From contig CM055097.1 in NCBI GenBank assembly GCA_029204225.1, positions 38,185,106-38,249,105 of the forward strand: 64,000 nt of DNA. The letters are read 5' to 3'. The notes under the pieces were generated by a model. The model did not search any database. It saw only the letters and a list, made by a program, of their open reading frames with translations, and was not told the DNA's origin. A program made the translations under genes and the position numbers. Source of the DNA: Diphasiastrum complanatum (Eukaryota > Streptophyta > Lycopodiopsida > Lycopodiales > Lycopodiaceae). Numbering within the stretch: the stretch's first letter is position 1; each line of letters starts with the position of its first letter. Positions 51,959 through 63,872 of this stretch are shown here, one piece after another.

Positions 51959-53467
51959 TCACTTCACGTTCCTTCGAATGTAGCGTGTGGTATGCGATCG
52001 AATCCAGAGCTCGTACATCGCCAAATCAAACGAGTTATAAGGATTTGAGAGGGGTTTCCATTTCATATGCTTGGCTGCTTCCAAAACAAAAGCTTGCATA
52101 CTCTTGAGCTGCGTTTCAGAAATAGCAGACAAAATCCGCTTTAGTTTCCGAATGTCCTTGGAATTCAAAATAACGGAAAACTTGAGCCAATTTAGAATAT
52201 CCTGAAAAGGCAAGTCAGAAAAGCTGTTCGCGGATAACACAACAGGTATGCATCCGCAGCGAAGCGAATCGAGCACAAGCATTCTGTCACTGGGTCCCAA
52301 ACTCAAACAAAATTGGCTGGTAGAATACATCCTTTGATGATATGATGGTTCTGAAATAAGTGAGCTAACAAAGAAACCAGAAGCACTTTTCCAAGATTCA
52401 GAAACGGATGCCAGGGTGCTATTTTCCTCAACAGGACCAGCGTAATATAAAGTATGCTTACGGTCAGTTTTTTTTTGTCTGCTCGATGTACATAGTGAGT
52501 TTTCATTTGTCTCACCTTCAAATAGAGGTAGCGTGATATCCTTGTGAGGGTAAAAGTCCTGTGTGCCACCAGCAGCGAGAGGGCTGCAAGCAATCTGGAT
52601 AGCATTTTTTTTCAGCTCTAAAACATTCCTTGAAGCATCTGCTTTGAAATTGTAACAAGATAGAAAGACATGGTCGGTGCCCAGAGTCCTGTTCCAGTAA
52701 GGGTAAACCTCTCTTAGCTGCTGGACATATCCCCTCATAAACTGAGCGATTCTCTTAGAGTCATGTGAGAAATCAGCCCAGAGCGCACCGAACGATACTG
52801 GAATGAAGAATAAGCCCGCTTCCTCCGGATCAGCTGTGACGAACTTACTGGCAGCAAGCGTCTCAAAGAAAAGCTCATCTGTTCCTCGAATATCTCGAAT
52901 TTTCGCATGTATATCTCTACTTTGATATCTAAAATCATACTCAGTGTCCTTTGAGAGAGGATAGATATAGACTTTCAGATTTGTCAGCATATCCTGGTAA
53001 GTCATTAGAAATGAATAGGTGGAGTGAAAAATATTTGTTTCAATATCAAATCCATTTTCCTGAGTTTTATCTCTGTCTCCGTTAGCGTGAGCTGCAGATT
53101 GTTGTAGATGGCGCCGGGGAGCTGACTGAGTGACTGATTGTAGGGCAATCGTCGCAGCGGAGGATTCAGACTGCACATGGATCTGGACCTCATCTAATTT
53201 ACTCTCAGAAGTTTTGTCCCCAACAGCTTCTTTCCATGAGGAGATGACCCCGTTATCTGTACGCGCTTCTGCTGAGCTCACTTTTCCGTCATGGCTTTCT
53301 GCCGATTGCAGCACAAGATCCGAGTCGTCGACAACATTTCTGACCAGATGTTGCTCCTTACCTGTCAAAGGCGAAGCCACACCTGCTACAATGTAGCAGA
53401 GAAGAAAAACCGAAACAAGCAAGTTATTCAGGAAGATAAATCTGGTAGAGGCTCCTACATTTGTCAT
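51959..53467 (-). CDS. Exostosin-family (GT47) glycosyltransferase
   Basis: Intact single-exon gene of 502 codons for a Golgi type II membrane glycosyltransferase. Residues 9-31 (FIFLNNLLVSVFLLCYIVAG) form a signal anchor, then a low-complexity luminal stem to about 140. The exostosin domain spans about 163-440: LKVYIYPL, FETLAASKFVTADPEEAGLF, FFIPVSFGALW, YWNRTLGTDHVFLSC, DITLPLF, FCLSLGPSDRMLVLDS and RCGCIPVVLS. The last two are the family nucleotide-sugar region; the usual GD.PS.RL appears as GPSDRML. Possible N-glycosylation at NRT 259 and NST 349. Plant GT47 enzymes build hemicelluloses, pectins or protein glycans; the substrate cannot be set from sequence. The ATG at 53467 is the first in frame and the anchor follows at once. 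Length is normal for the family. It is flanked by retroelements but undamaged. Confidence 0.93.
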   Translation of the reverse strand: MTNVGASTRFIFLNNLLVSVFLLCYIVAGVASPLTGKEQHLVRNVVDDSDLVLQSAESHDGKVSSAEARTDNGVISSWKEAVGDKTSESKLDEVQIHVQSESSAATIALQSVTQSAPRRHLQQSAAHANGDRDKTQENGFDIETNIFHSTYSFLMTYQDMLTNLKVYIYPLSKDTEYDFRYQSRDIHAKIRDIRGTDELFFETLAASKFVTADPEEAGLFFIPVSFGALWADFSHDSKRIAQFMRGYVQQLREVYPYWNRTLGTDHVFLSCYNFKADASRNVLELKKNAIQIACSPLAAGGTQDFYPHKDITLPLFEGETNENSLCTSSRQKKTDRKHTLYYAGPVEENSTLASVSESWKSASGFFVSSLISEPSYHQRMYSTSQFCLSLGPSDRMLVLDSLRCGCIPVVLSANSFSDLPFQDILNWLKFSVILNSKDIRKLKRILSAISETQLKSMQAFVLEAAKHMKWKPLSNPYNSFDLAMYELWIRSHTTRYIRRNVK

Positions 53468-54529
53468 CGCTGCAGCTCGATCTTAAACCTAAGAAGCCTC
53501 TTGATCATCTACAGGCAAAAGAGCGTGTGGTAATCAACATATTCTACGACACACCCTCATAATAAGATTCCAATACACTTTTCTTGCAAAAACTTCTGGT
53601 AATAATACTTGCGCAGTAGCACCAGCTTTTATTCCTGCATAAATTGATGCAAACAGATCTTCAGCTGCTCCAGACTTTCTCAGTTTAGGTTAACACAATT
53701 GCCATTTGTTTCCAGATCTCTGCTCCATACATCAACCCAACAGCTGCCCTCGCATACAGGATCAAAATCCAAATCACTCTCTAATCAAGGCAATCATACA
53801 GACATCTGCCTGCCCTGCCTCTGGAATAGCTAGTTACTTAGCTCTGGAGAGCAACAAAAAACATAAAAAGCTCATTTCATCCCCGAAACTGTATGCAATT
53901 TAGCCGAAAAAGAAGGGTATGCATCCCCTAATACGGCTGCATAGATCGAGATAAAACTCTTGCAGATCAGAAGCCTTTATCTGTGAGAGAGGATCATGCA
54001 TACAAATACACAGCACAGAGCTCCGCAGCAGGCCAGCAGCCCTCAGTTTGAGAGCTATGGCGCCATCGCCCACGGAGCTCTGGTATCTTAAGGACACGAC
54101 AATATTCAAAGCACACCATCAGTGAGTTATGTCATACACGTTAAGATGTTGCCACGTTTTCACGATGACCAAGAGAAAATGGTTCAACATACCACGTGGC
54201 AAAACTCCAAGTGATGGAGCATCAAATATATCGTGCCCACAGGAAACGCAGAAGGAGGCAAATTGCATTACTTTAATAATTGCCACGACGTGCGTTTTAT
54301 TTGGCCTTGCCTTGAAAAAAGACAAGGTAATGCCTATGTTACACTATGCACCTGACATAGGCTCCTCTTATTTTTAGCACCTTGCGCATGCGTCAGGGTG
54401 GGCCAGGCAGGGAGATTTTGTTTTTTTTTAACTGTTTGCCTTGGTGTCACGTGTCGGACATCATGGTTTATTTCATAAGTAAATCTCTGAGATAAACTAG
54501 TACTTATGTATAACTGAACCCACCTACTT
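53468..54529. other. 5' flank of the GT47 gene
   Basis: Expected promoter and 5' UTR of the minus-strand gene. No repeat or coding frame supported. Small frames on both strands (for example 54129-54377) lack any sign of selection. Confidence 0.4.
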
Positions 54530-54920
54530 ACTCACATGTGTGCAGGTGGGTGTGAAGCTGCCCAGTGCCAGATGCCTGGTTGTCGGTGGCACCTGGGCTT
54601 GCTCGATGCCACCCACCTGTCGCTGTTGCCCCTGCCTGATTCCACCTGGGCCAGGGTGCTACAATTATGTGGAGCCCATGGACATAGTTTTTATTTGAAT
54701 TAAACTTATTGAAAGGGGGGGGGGGGGCTCGCATCTAGCGAGCACGGTGACCACATCTTTTTTTCTCTCTTTAAAAAAAAAAAATTGGCTGCCCGGACGC
54801 CATGTGTCCAGGCAGCCAGTTTTAATCCCATAAGCAATTTTGCAAGGGAACTGGGAGGGGATATATAGAGAAACCCTCCCAGTCCCTTGCATATGTGTGT
54901 GTGTGTGAGCCTGGTGCCCG
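54530..54920. repeat. GC-rich block with stem-loops and poly-G tract
   Basis: GCCCAGTGCCA near 54558 can pair with TGGCACCTGGGC near 54587. A run of 13 G is at about 54716-54728. The strongest stem is 54781-54798 with 54806-54823: AAAATTGGCTGCCCGGAC against GTCCAGGCAGCCAGTTTT, two G-T type mismatches, 7-base loop. It looks unlike the surrounding AT-rich DNA. Confidence 0.65.
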
Positions 54921-54924
54921 ACGA

Positions 54925-55597
54925 TGCTTTGCATGTGGAGAAAATCATAGAGTTACAGAATGGCCAAATAAAGGAAAATTTGTCGTGACTGTGGATATGG
55001 GCATTGCTATAAAGACTGTCTAGCAAGACCAAAGCCACCACCAGCTACAACACCTGTAAATTTCATAACAATCAAGCAAGGACCGATAGCTCATAATAAA
55101 TCACCCCCGCTGCCCGAGACTCCATGCCCGTCGCGTTGCCTGCCCACCCCACCCCCGGGCGCCCTGCCCGGCGCCACCCCACTGCCTGGGACCGTAGCCC
55201 GGTGCCACCCCGTTGCCCGGGACCGCAACCCGACGCCGCCCGCCAAAAATCGTTTGCGCCTTGATTTTGGCGGGCACCCGAGCACGGGCCACGCGTCACG
55301 CGCTGGGGGGCACCGGGGCCAAACGCCTCCCACACGTGGCCCGTGCTCTAAAGCCCCAGTGGGGGGGGGTTGCATGTTCAAAGCACTTGCCCATTTTGGC
55401 CCTAGCTTCACCACAGCCACACGAGAGTTTACATTGCACACACCTAGCTGTACCCCCACCGCCCCCTATGCTGGAGAGCCAGCCACCACCAGCATCTGCC
55501 CCAGCCTTGCTTGCTCCAATGGACAGGTGCTTGGGAAAAAAATTTTCGCAGCTTCATTTTTCTCGAGCAGCAGCAACCCAACCTGTCTCGGCTGACC
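54925..55597 (+). pseudogene. Double zinc-knuckle gag fragment with GC-rich extension
   Basis: Plus strand. A first knuckle CFACGENHRVTEW (last Cys lost, 54925-54963) is followed one frame away by a second, CRDCGYGHCYKDC (54981-55019). This is the paired CCHC layout of retroelement gag proteins and resembles element A. After the second knuckle the frame stays open to 55597, about 190 more codons. It is Pro/Gly/Arg-rich, drawn from the GC-rich block, and has no known domain. A frameshift separates the knuckles and no capsid core is seen upstream. Confidence 0.55.
55090..55375. repeat. GC-rich degenerate tandem repeat with nested hairpins
   Basis: A unit like CCCGG(C/T)GCCACCCC...CCCGGGACCG recurs near 55165, 55195 and 55228. 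Two stems follow: 55238-55251 with 55263-55275 (GCCCGCCAAAAATC/GATTTTGGCGGGC) and 55280-55296 with 55332-55348 (GAGCACGGGCCACGCGT/ACACGTGGCCCGTGCTC). Confidence 0.7.
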
Positions 55598-57949
55598 CTA
55601 TATAACCTAAAAAATAAAAAATAAAACTATATAACCTAAGCTTTATGAGGGTCTACATACTTTAGTATACACAAAACTTTGCAATTAAAATGACAAACTT
55701 AAAAATTTATGAGGGTAGTTTCTCCCTAAGGGGAGAACATCTATGCTCTAAAATATTACCTTGCATAGAGACTCAAATATTGTTTTTGCCATTTTTGTAA
55801 TTCCTACTTTGCCTGGGCCATGCCCTGCTCGAACAAGGTGCCCGACCATTATGGCCATGACTTCTTGCTCGGAATACTAAAGTGTAATGATTTAAATTTA
55901 GCATTTTACAATACATAGTTAAATTTAGGTTTGAGCTTTGCAATTTAGATTTGTTCATGGTAAGGACTTTTTCCCATGCAAACCATTTTCTAATCTTGAA
56001 GTGGGATGGGGGATGGGTTTTAGCTTTGTCCATCAATCCAATCTCACAATCCATCTTTTCCATTTTCTATTATCACCAATTAAAATTGTTGTTATAACCA
56101 ATTCTCCTTTTGACATAATGGAGTAGGGTATGTCATGTGCAAAACACCTCTCTAGCCTGATTTGAAGTTTCTTCGGCCATCTCGATATATCTATCCTCGA
56201 AATTAATAAATTTAGTTAATATCTGATTAACTCATAGTGAAGTACTGTTGACCAAAAAACTGACTGAAATTGACTCCAGTATGGTCAAATCACTATTTTT
56301 AGTCAATTTCATACATATTACAAGAAACTGAAAAAAACTAAAAATTTCAAGTTTTCGCACTTTTAATTTTTTTTAAAAAAAATTACATTTTCTAAAAATT
56401 CATAAAAAATTACAATAAGTTATTAAGCAATCGAAATCAAAAATTCGATTCACTGTTCAATTCTTAATTTTACTTCATTAATGTCCATCAGGCATGCAAG
56501 ACATGCGACATTAAACTAATTGTTTACTTTACGAAATTTTACGTAAAAATTCAATGTTACGGAAATTGTTAGTTATAAAATCCAATTTTGTATCTACCTG
56601 TCAAAGTACATGCGTATGACCACTCAAAACAAATCTAACCAACCCATGCATGTCAGAATCACTCAGAGAAACCACATGCAGACATTCCATGCAAGCACAG
56701 TATTTCAAAATAGGAAATTGCATGCATGCAATCAGGATAATTGGAAATTTTGCTAATTTTGCTCACAAAATTGCAAAACTTCAAATGCTCATATCTTTGG
56801 CTACAGGACACCAAATTGGGTGTTGTAAAGCTCAGTATAGAGAGAGACCCAGTGAACAAGCCAATTGCCATGTCAGTCTGTCACCTAGGACTAACACGTG
56901 CGAGTTCAGAACAGCCAATTAAGCTATAGGAGGGCACACTTTTTCTAGACCCATATTGTCAAAAAACGTGCAAACACTCAACCAAGCTGTAAAGTGATGA
57001 TCCAAATAGTCTTAAATGGTTTAAAAGAGTTCCATGAAGCCTTCATACAGATCCTATGAAGTAGTATGGCTTGAGAACCATGATTTTTTGGTTTTTAGAA
57101 GTTAAAATTGCTACAAACTTGATGGAATTGAAACATAGGTCTCAACCCATCAATTTATAGGTCTGACAGCTTGTTGGAAAGGTAAAAAAAATACAAATCA
57201 TGCTGGAAAAAATCCAGAATGATCCTTTTATGGATCTAGAGAAATCCATCCCCCAAAATTCACAAAAATTGGTTAATTTTTGACATTTTTTTGACTTCCT
57301 ACAAACCAATTGCTGGAATTCTTGGCTCTAATTTCTAGGACATCTTTAAAAGACTATGATTTATCTTTTCCTAGCTTCAATTGATGTTTAACAACCTCCT
57401 ACCATCCAATTTCATGAAAAAAACAAGCAAAAATCATGAATTTTATCCCATTCTAGGTTTTTTCACCATGTACAATTGGAAATTAATGGCAAGAACGTTT
57501 TTCAAATCCACATGCAATCCAGAATACAGAGTTACAACCAATCAATTGATCTGATCTTGCTAGACTTTGAATTCTACCCTCCATTTTGTGCCAAAAACAT
57601 GGAAAACAAGCCAAATTTGGCCACAAAAGAGCCTCGAATCCAAATACTTGGGAAGATCCAACATGCAAACTGAATTTCAACTATTTCAAAGTGAATTAAC
57701 TTGCTGGAAATTTTAGATCCTTCACTAGTTTTGAGCTACACATGCTAAACTCCAAAAAAGACACCAAAATTGATTTCCTAGCACAATTCACCATAAACAC
57801 AATGAAATTTGAGAGAGATATGGAACATGCAAATTGAATTTGGGAAGATCCACCAACTTGCAACCTTGCTCCACTCCTTGGATGAGAATACTAGTTAAAT
57901 ACCACCAAGCTCCAATGAAAAGCACCACCTTTCCAATCTTGTAAGCCTT
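55598..57949 (-). other. AT-rich DNA, probably leader of the LTR1 element
   Basis: Downstream (minus strand) of the primer-binding site at 57961-57950. No gag frame is found on the minus strand in 2.3 kb; the longest frames are about 100 codons and unconvincing. The right half is likely the 5' leader of a gypsy relative; the left border is unknown. Confidence 0.4.
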
Positions 57950-57961
57950 GCTCTGATACCA
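57950..57961 (-). other. Primer-binding site after LTR1
   Basis: TGGTATCAGAGC on the minus strand, one base after the LTR1 end. It marks LTR1 here as a 5' LTR. Confidence 0.88.
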
Positions 57962-57962
57962 C

Positions 57963-58486
57963 TATAAGAGAAGCTCCTTAGATCCTGCTTACAAATCCTA
58001 AAACACAAAAGGATAACACACTGTGAAGAAACCACCCAACCAAGTAAAAGCATCCAATCAATCTCTAGAAGCCTCACCCCCAAGCCAAGGAACAAGAAGC
58101 ATGAATGTAGAGTGAGAGCCTGGCAGTGAATCAAGAACCATGATGAGGAATAGGGCGAGTTTGGTCCTCTTATATAGAGCCTAATGCATCCTGGGCACAT
58201 AGCCATGCCTATGCCCTATGTTCCCTATATATAGATTCACCTAGAATAGAGTCCTATACATGGACCAACTATTCACAGAATTGCTATTGATAACCCTACA
58301 CATGCATACATTGTCTCATTACCTTGTCTAAACTCCGCCAGTGTGTTCTGGGCCTCACAAGGATATTAGTTACTTTTGGGTTACGTCCAGTATGACGTGG
58401 CATAACTTACAGCTTGTTTCATTGGAGTACCATGTATCCAAGACTAGGAATATAATGTATCCTATGTACTGGTCATGGACATAACA
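57963..58486 (-). repeat. LTR1 copy, minus strand
   Basis: 524 bp, TGTTATGTCC at 58486 to CTTATA at 57963. Inverted relative of 20217-20732, with matching blocks such as ATGCCACGTCATA, CTTGTGAGGCC and GGTTGGGTGGTTTCT-like sequence. TATA-like CTATATATAG near 58232. Confidence 0.88.
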
Positions 58487-58487
58487 T

Positions 58488-58499
58488 GCTCTGATACCA
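58488..58499 (-). other. Primer-binding site after LTR2
   Basis: A second TGGTATCAGAGC on the minus strand, between LTR2 (ends 58501) and LTR1 (starts 58486). Confidence 0.85.
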
Positions 58500-58500
58500 A

Positions 58501-58978
58501 TGTAAAGACCCTCAAGGATTGCCCCTAAGATGAGGATAGAAGAACACAATTAGAGAGACTATGGAGCCAAACCACCCAACCAGTCCTAGATCAGACCTGG
58601 ATCTAACCCCCAAGCCATGCCATGTGAAGCAAGAAGAGAAGAGAGAGACTGGTAACCTAAACTCAATATGTCGACAGGAGAATCCCCAAGTCATTATATA
58701 TAGAGTAGAGTTCTGTGCATGTAACCATGCAATCCCCATGCAGATCAACTATAAATAGATCACACCTCTTCATGCAGTCCTCCTGCCTATATCTGTCACA
58801 CAGACATGTAGTGCTCCAAATGTCTCAATTAGAGTGTCTGGGTCCTCTCAAGATAATTAGTCACAAACAGGCCTTGACATGGAATTAAATCATGGCGTGA
58901 CCAATAATCTCAAGTACTGGAGGGCCGGTCTACCATATTAGGACTATTCCAGGTCCTTCACCGAATATGGCCATAACA
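58501..58978 (-). repeat. LTR2 lower copy
   Basis: 478 bp, TGTTATGGCC at 58978 to TTTACA at 58501 on the minus strand. The upstream side carries a polypurine tract (AAGGAGGGAAGA) and the downstream side a primer-binding site. Aligns with 63413-63872. Confidence 0.88.
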
Positions 58979-61900
58979 TTCTTCCCTCCTTAAACTGCTT
59001 CTATCCTTAGAAGCTTCTCAAGACATGAAAGAATTATAGAAACAGTTCCTTTAACTTACAATATTAATCGAGGAAAACATTATTCTTAGTCCGACTTCCA
59101 TATCAAACAAGTACTCAGAGATAAACCTATTTCCAACAGTTAATCTTTGTTCTGGAGTACGACTCAAGTTTGAAAAAAATACACTAAGCAATAAATTTCT
59201 CAACTAGATTACACTCAACACAAGTCAGTAACATCACCTTCATGTAACACACTTACATGAACCACTGAGTGAAATATTCCCTAACTTAGGAGATTAAAGT
59301 TAAAGAAAAGAAATAATAATTATAGTCTGAAATTATCCACAAACTTTGGCAGACAATTCATAAAAAAACTTCCAAGTACAACTATCTTTAGAATCCAATT
59401 CTAAGATATGATAATTCATTCAACTAGAATCTCTAGGAGAATCATTAAGATATAGAATGATAAAACTCAACTCTGAGTAGATTAAATGCTCCTGTTTCTA
59501 GCACCAAATGCAAGAAAATAACATTCATTCATCTTAATAGATTTATTTGTCTCCTATGATAACTAGAGGTCCAAGTAAATGAAGAACTATACTCAAGCAT
59601 CTGTAGACCATATACTGTAGCAGAATAGCATCCCCTAGATAAAATTAAATTCTCTACAAGTAAAATAACTTTCCTTGTGAGAATTTCTGTTAGATCCATA
59701 AGTTCTCAATTAAAATACTGGAGTAGAGAGATTCAAAACACTGATCTAGATTCTTACTCATTTTAACATTCAACTACAAAAACTTTAGATTACAATCCAG
59801 AATCACATCTAGATACCCAAAGTCCTGTTGAATATCAATTCAGATATTATTCTTGGATTCATTATGATTTGTTATCCAATTGAGCACTCTGAGATACAAT
59901 CACTAATGAGCTGAGTTCCTTCCTTAACTAAAGAATACTTTATCCCAAGAATACTATATATCCAATGCACACAAGTTTAACTAATGAACCCAAATGATTC
60001 ACTAATCATGTGTCTTACAAGCAATATAAATCAAAACTATTAGTTCCTGGTGAATCCACATCACACTAATCGTTTTACTAATTAACTTCATCCTGGAGTA
60101 ACCAACTACTCAAGTTAATTGCCAATGATTCAGAAATCTCAATTGTCTAGGTGCAAAATTCAATTATATTAGTATGACACTACATTTAGACCCTTATCCA
60201 AATCATTTATAAGTTAATCCATAAATCTTCAATACAAAGATTTGTTAACTTTGCAAGTATTTGTCAAATCAATACTTGATCATATGTTCATGTTCACCGA
60301 CTAGGTTAAGTGCACCAAATAACTCTAGTAACCAGGAATACACAGTAGATTCATACAAGATTAATCGTGCACATATGTGAATAATCTCACTATGACCCAG
60401 TACATAAACACATTCTTAATTGACAGATTCCTCCAGAACCCACATATGTTACTCACATATCTCACTGAGCTTGTAACTCAGCTACAAAATATTTTTTATT
60501 TCTCATGAGTAAATAACATATCCGGGAAATCTCTGAGATGAATAGCATTCACTCTCAACAATTTTTCAAACTCTCAGACTTATCCTCGATCAAACTTACT
60601 TCTATTCCAACCAAAATGGAATTAGTAACCTTTGACCATTCATTGTACTACTTATAGACAATGATTCAACTTTCATACATGTTCTAGTTCCAGATTGTCC
60701 ACACAATCCCTAGAGAATTCCTCCTTTCTCGAAAAGTTCCAATTAGGTATCTTACTCAGAATCTATCCGAAATTACTTTTAGACCCAATCTCATTTCTAT
60801 ACCCTAGCTGGTTCTCTTCCGAAAGCTATGCGACCAACAGATTCCCAAATAGAATTTTATCCCACCACTTCACCCCTCCTTTTAAAGAAATTATAAATTT
60901 CCATAAAAGTTAACTGGAAAGATGATATATGAAAATATCTAAATCCTAGAAAAGCCAGTAATAAGTGCTTCCACTAAAAGGATTTACCTTATTACACACA
61001 TGACTTTTCCTTCAAATATTTTCACTTTGAGTAATAGAAACTACTATTTCATCGAAATCCATTTATGCAACAGAGATATTCCATGGTTTAAGAAATTGAA
61101 ACATTTTAACCCTAAAATTTATCTGAATTCCCAGTCTATTCACACAAGTAGTAATTTATATGACATAACAATCTTTCAGAAGATTCGTTAAAATTATCTG
61201 TAATTAATGGGAAATAAGATTTGGATTCGGGTACTTCCTACACTGTATTCACCTCATGATAATATTGTTGAATAAAGAATTACCTCCAAATACTATAATT
61301 TTTCCACCATTAATTATTTAACAAGTATTCCAAAAAGCCTTTTGGTTTGTTCAATTTGAATGACCTAAATTATCAAAACCACAATAACCCACTGATCGAT
61401 GTTCCACCGATTGGAGAAGGAGAAAAAAAAAAAAAAACACAATTTAACTCCATTACTGGGAATACCAATACTTCAGAGTTAAATGGTTTAAATAGCATCG
61501 TACCAAGGAATCAAATTTCTATACTGGGTATATGCCTGAGAACTGTACTATTCATCCCTTTCAGTCAAGATCGGCTTAAAAAACTTCATTTTCAAAACCA
61601 ACTATACAGCTTGACCAAAGATCAAACAGTACAAAAGGTTCCAAAATATAGTGGCTTAGCAAAAATGTCGAAGTGATAAAGCTCCAACAACATGCATATT
61701 GTCCCTAGAGAAAGGAAATCCAAATTCCTTTAACTCCTGTTACGAGAAACAATACTAAAAATCCAAGGCTAAATTTTGACAATCAAACACCAAGAAACCG
61801 AAATTTCTTTGTCCAGGTGTTAGTAACTTGTATTTTCGGAGTTGTTCCAGACAATCGATTTCGAACCAACTCAAAGCTACCCAATGTCAAAAATTCTCAC

Positions 61901-62154
61901 CAAGCCTTGATCCACTGGCATGTAACCATAATGATGCAAATAGTCAGCCAATCTCTCTAATCTCCCAACCATTTAACACAAGCATGAAAGTGGCTCAAGT
62001 TACTTGCACAAGCATGCTAAAAGCCAAAACCACAATGTTTTTTCCTAAAACATAAAAACCCCATGGCCCCACCCTAAACAAACCCTATTTCAAACAAAGA
62101 AGAAAATAGAATTTAGGGCCGGCTTCCTCATTCTTTCTCAGACAGCTCGGCCGT

Positions 62155-62159
<5 letters not shown>
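58979..62159. other. Non-coding AT-rich region between LTR2 copies
   Basis: No frame over 110 codons and no retroelement motif on either strand. The first 120 bases (58979-59100) match 63873-64000 and are the 3' interior end of the LTR2 element. The rest may be a non-coding interior or old intergenic DNA. Confidence 0.5.

Positions 62160-62230
<71 letters not shown>
62160..62230. repeat. Compound (TA)n(GA)n microsatellite
   Basis: About 16 TA units followed by about 19 GA units. Confidence 0.96.
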
Positions 62231-62232
<2 letters not shown>

Positions 62233-62486
62233 TCAGGATTGTGCGCCATTAGTAAATCAATCAGCTGATCGAGTTTCTACATCATGGCCAGCATCGCACT
62301 TAACAAGGACAAATCCGTCTTCCATAGGATCTAAACGCTCAGTCCCAAAAGGGGTTTTACAGAAGGATCGCACCAAAACATAATGATCGCCATAAACTCC
62401 AGTCTGAGGGGATTCATCAGAGGCTTTACAACGTTTTTAGAAACTATGTCTTTGCGACCTCTTAATCCCCAAGACCAGCCTGTAGC

Positions 62487-62550
62487 CTTCAGGAATCAGA
62501 CGTTAATCCATGCTTCAACTTCAGGAATCAGACGTTAATCCATGTTTCAA
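62487..62550. repeat. 32-bp tandem repeat
   Basis: Two adjacent copies of a unit starting CTTCAGGAATCAGACGTTAA, at 62487-62518 and 62519-62550, one difference. The surrounding 62231-63412 shows no coding signal. Confidence 0.9.
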
Positions 62551-63412
62551 CAGGGCACAAATCAACTGTCAACAAAAGTCAATATTCTAAAAAATACTCC
62601 CCAACCAGGGACTGAGGTCGTTCCAACTCATCTACAGATTTCAGCTGGTCTTGTACAGTTGAGGCCATGCAAAAACATCCTGAACTCCAAACTTCAGGAT
62701 TCCAGCGACTAAAGCACACAAGGTTCCAGATTGCATGCCTCCACCAAAGCTTCACAGTTCCAAATACATGCTCTCAAAGTAAATATTAGTTTTAACAGGG
62801 TAATGATTGCTTTACAAACAAAACATGCTATTCTGAATTTAAAGAATTAGACTGTTGCTGTCCCAATCCATGTTCCATCTTGTAGATTCTCTGGAGGGTT
62901 CACATAAGGGGAAGAAAATTCCCATCCTCATCAATGCAATCAGCTGAATCAATGCAATCAGCTGAATCATGTATTTCTGTTGTAAACAGTCCATACATCC
63001 AGATAAATCGATTTACTCTCAATTTATCTATGAACTTAAACAAGATTACATGCTTCAGGACATTACGGATTGGTGTTAACAATCTAAACCTCTAACTGAA
63101 CAGAACAAGCAATCTGATCTACCATCATTGAAGGTTTTCTCAAAAACAGAGAATTAGAATGAATTCACACAATTCATAGCATCTTTACCAAACTCGATCA
63201 TGTAGAAGAGCACTCTACTATCATATTGGACAAGCATGCCTTATTACGGAATTTGTGAATCCAACTCCTTAATTTCCATGAGGAAAATATCACTCCAACT
63301 AGGATGTAAATCCAAGTGCTCCAAACTTCCAAACCGATGTAGCGCTTGACTCCTTCCCTATCCAAGACCACATCTTAAAGAGGGGTTGATTGAGGGGAAG
63401 AAATTATGTCAA

Positions 63413-63872
63413 TGTGAAGACTCTCAAGGATTGCCCCTAAGATGAGGATAGAAGAACACAATTAGAGAGACTATGGAGCCAAACCGCCCAACCAATCCTA
63501 GATCAAACCTGGATCTAGTTCCCAAGCCATGCCATGTGAAGCAAGTGGAAAAGAGAGAAACTGGTAACCTAAACCCAATATGTCGACAGGAGAATCCCCA
63601 CCTCCTTATATAGAGAGTAGAGTCCTGTGCATGTTACTATGCAATCTCCATGTAGGTCAACTATAAATAGATCACATCTCTTCATGTAGTCCTCCTGCCT
63701 ACATCCGTCACACAAACATGCAATACTCCATATGTCTCAATTAGAGTGTCTGGGTCCTCTCAAGGTAATTAGTCACAAACTGGCCTCAACATGGAATTAA
63801 ATCTTGGCGTGACCAATAATCTCGAGTACTGGAGGGACTATTCCAAGTCCTTAACCAAATATGGCCATAACA
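63413..63872 (-). repeat. LTR2 upper copy
   Basis: 460 bp, TGTTATGGCC at 63872 to CTTCACA at 63413 on the minus strand. A polypurine tract AAGAAGGGAAGA precedes it. No intact primer-binding site follows (TTGACATAATTTC instead of TTGGTATCAGAGC). Confidence 0.85.

Noticed and set aside
55072-55459. Minus-strand Gly/Arg-rich frames up to 122 codons
   Set aside because: High GC content removes stops on both strands; the plus-strand frame has the zinc knuckle.
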